Positions 63,062 through 64,000 of a stretch of 64,000 bases of DNA are shown one piece after another. The DNA is from Geothrix terrae (GTDB taxonomy: Bacteria > Acidobacteriota > Holophagae > Holophagales > Holophagaceae). The translations under genes and the position numbers were made by a program. The notes under the pieces are model-generated. The model worked only from the letters and a program-made list of their open reading frames with translations. It was not told the DNA's origin and did no database searches. Position 1 is the first letter of the stretch. Each line of letters opens with the position of its first letter. The stretch covers positions 434,001-498,000 of the forward strand of contig NZ_JAKZLA010000003.1 in assembly GCF_022808775.1 (NCBI RefSeq), in the 5' to 3' direction.

Positions 63062-63778
63062 TTGAAGATCTACCCAACCTTGAACCTCCAGCATGGCCGC
63101 GTCATCCCCACCACGGGACAGGGCGAGCCCTCGGCGGAGGCCCCGCTGGATCTCGCCGCCCGGCTGCTGGACGAGGGCGCCACGCGCATGGCGCTGGTGG
63201 ACGTGGATGCCGCCATGGGCAAGGGCAACAACCGCGAGCTCATCGCCCAGATCCTCCAGCGCTGCCATGCCCGGGGCCGGAAGGTCTGCATCCAGGTGGC
63301 CGGCGGCATCCGCAGCTCGGACCAGGCCCAGTTCTTCATCGACCACGGCGCGGTCTGGCTGGTGGCGGGCACGATCCTCCACAAGTCGTCCCTCGTGTCG
63401 GAACAGCTCATGGCCCGCTTCCAGCCCTTCCTCACCGCGGCCATCGACGCCCGGGGCGGGAGGGTGCATCGCTCGGGCTGGGTGGACACGGCCAACCTCA
63501 GCGCCCTCGACCTCGCCCTGCGCGCCAAGGCCTATGGCTTCAAGCGGCTGCTCTTCGTGGACATCCCCGAAGTGCCCGGCGCCGATCCCGACTTCGAGAC
63601 CGCGATCGCGCTGGCCACCGCCACCGGCCTGCCGCTGGTCATGGGCGGCAGCATCACGTCCCTCCGGCATCTGGACGCCGCGCCCACCCACCTCGGCCTC
63701 AAGGGCGCCCTGGTCGACGCCCTCCTCTTCCGCGAAGATCCCGGACTCCTGGCCCTCCTCCAAGCCGCCTGCGCCTGA
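63062..63778 (+). CDS. HisA/HisF-like TIM-barrel protein with Asn at the catalytic Asp position
   Basis: A 238-residue HisA-type barrel. Phosphate loops AGGIRSSDQAQ and MGGSITSLRHL, VDVDAAMGKGNN and AIDARGGRVHRSGW match ProFAR isomerase. The first catalytic Asp (position 8 of HisA) is Asn8 here, while the second (Asp129 in AIDARGG) is kept. It may therefore be a paralogue of altered function rather than the histidine enzyme; no other his gene is present. The TTG start at 63062 has GGGG upstream, but that GGGG can pair with CCC at 63033-63035 in a bulged 7-bp stem (63028-63057), so translation may be controlled. Confidence 0.8.
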   Translation: MKIYPTLNLQHGRVIPTTGQGEPSAEAPLDLAARLLDEGATRMALVDVDAAMGKGNNRELIAQILQRCHARGRKVCIQVAGGIRSSDQAQFFIDHGAVWLVAGTILHKSSLVSEQLMARFQPFLTAAIDARGGRVHRSGWVDTANLSALDLALRAKAYGFKRLLFVDIPEVPGADPDFETAIALATATGLPLVMGGSITSLRHLDAAPTHLGLKGALVDALLFREDPGLLALLQAACA

Positions 63779-63789
63779 CTGGAGGACCC

Positions 63790-64000
63790 GTGACGGAACC
63801 GAAAGGCGCGTTCCTCGCCAGCCTAACGGAACCGGAACGGATCCACTTCCGCCACCTGGCCCTGGTGCGCCCGCAGCTGCCGTCGGAAAGCCAGATCCTC
63901 ATGCTGGAGGGCCTGGCCCGGTCCCTGGACTCGCCGCGCCTGCTGACCCTCATGGCCCGCACGCCCCACTGGCTGGCCCACTGGCCCATCCTCCTGGGGC
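63790..64000 (+). CDS. N-terminal part of an unidentified protein
   Basis: An open frame from a GTG at 63790 (GGAGG four bases upstream) runs off the right edge. The first 70 residues (VTEPKGAFLASLTEPERIHFRHLALVRP) include LMARTPHWLAHW; they suggest no family I can name. It starts 11 bp after the HisA-like stop and is probably in the same operon. Confidence 0.55.
   Translation, partial: MTEPKGAFLASLTEPERIHFRHLALVRPQLPSESQILMLEGLARSLDSPRLLTLMARTPHWLAHWPILLG

Overview
The window is GC-rich and densely coded. Gene content suggests an Acidobacteriota genome of the Holophagae type (Geothrix/Holophaga-like): a split two-subunit glycine dehydrogenase, a fused IcmF-type B12 mutase, M2, S9 and S41 peptidases, a patatin-Omp85 outer-membrane protein, DUF4388 and TPR proteins, a Ser/Thr kinase and many two-component proteins. 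The organism call is inference from gene content only. No rRNA, tRNA or CRISPR array was seen.

Layout. 0-6.2 kb: DUF1579 lipid-binding-type protein, gmk, a CtpA-like S41 protease, an acyl-CoA dehydrogenase and an S9 peptidase. 6.2-11.7 kb (minus strand): M2 peptidase, hslO, a DUF374 acyltransferase, queC, a GxxExxY cassette, queF and folK, with dispersed inverted repeats in and around the last four. 11.7-18.2 kb: two translationally coupled histidine kinases (minus) diverge from modABC (plus). 18.2-26.8 kb: S41/IRBP-like protease, Lrp-type regulator, gcvPB-gcvPA, and rpiB-rph-patatin/Omp85. 26.9-31.8 kb: SNF2 helicase with a SWIM protein, then ridA followed by an exact 158-bp tandem array that repeats its last codons. 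31.8-38.1 kb: a CpxP-like/LytS/LytTR operon, an orphan PstS-like protein, an Hpt protein, an atypical SDR and a lytic transglycosylase. 38.2-46.1 kb: a 65-bp tandem array, icmF, a TPR protein, an HtrA-like protease and a secreted repeat protein. 46.2-50.1 kb: a secreted PKD protein, YjbQ, a flavin reductase and a CDF transporter. 50.1-56.4 kb (minus): a housekeeping run eno-ftsB-dapF-parA-parB-accD-folC. 56.4-64 kb: a TrpC-like domain continuous with a histone-H1-like Lys/Ala tail, upp, a DUF4388/TPR protein divergent from a Ser/Thr kinase, rnc, and a HisA-like barrel.

The most unusual locus is 56472-57920. One uninterrupted frame joins a TrpC-fold domain, which has lost several catalytic residues, to an ([10 protein letters not shown])n histone-like tail. 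A strong internal ribosome binding site would also release the tail as a separate protein. About 5 kb away a HisA-like barrel has Asn at the position of its catalytic Asp. Other signals are the repeat-flanked GxxExxY cassette splitting queC from queF, two tandem arrays at gene 3' ends, and a CpxP-like protein whose Met/Gly/Pro-rich tail resembles a loop of the sensor kinase in the same operon.
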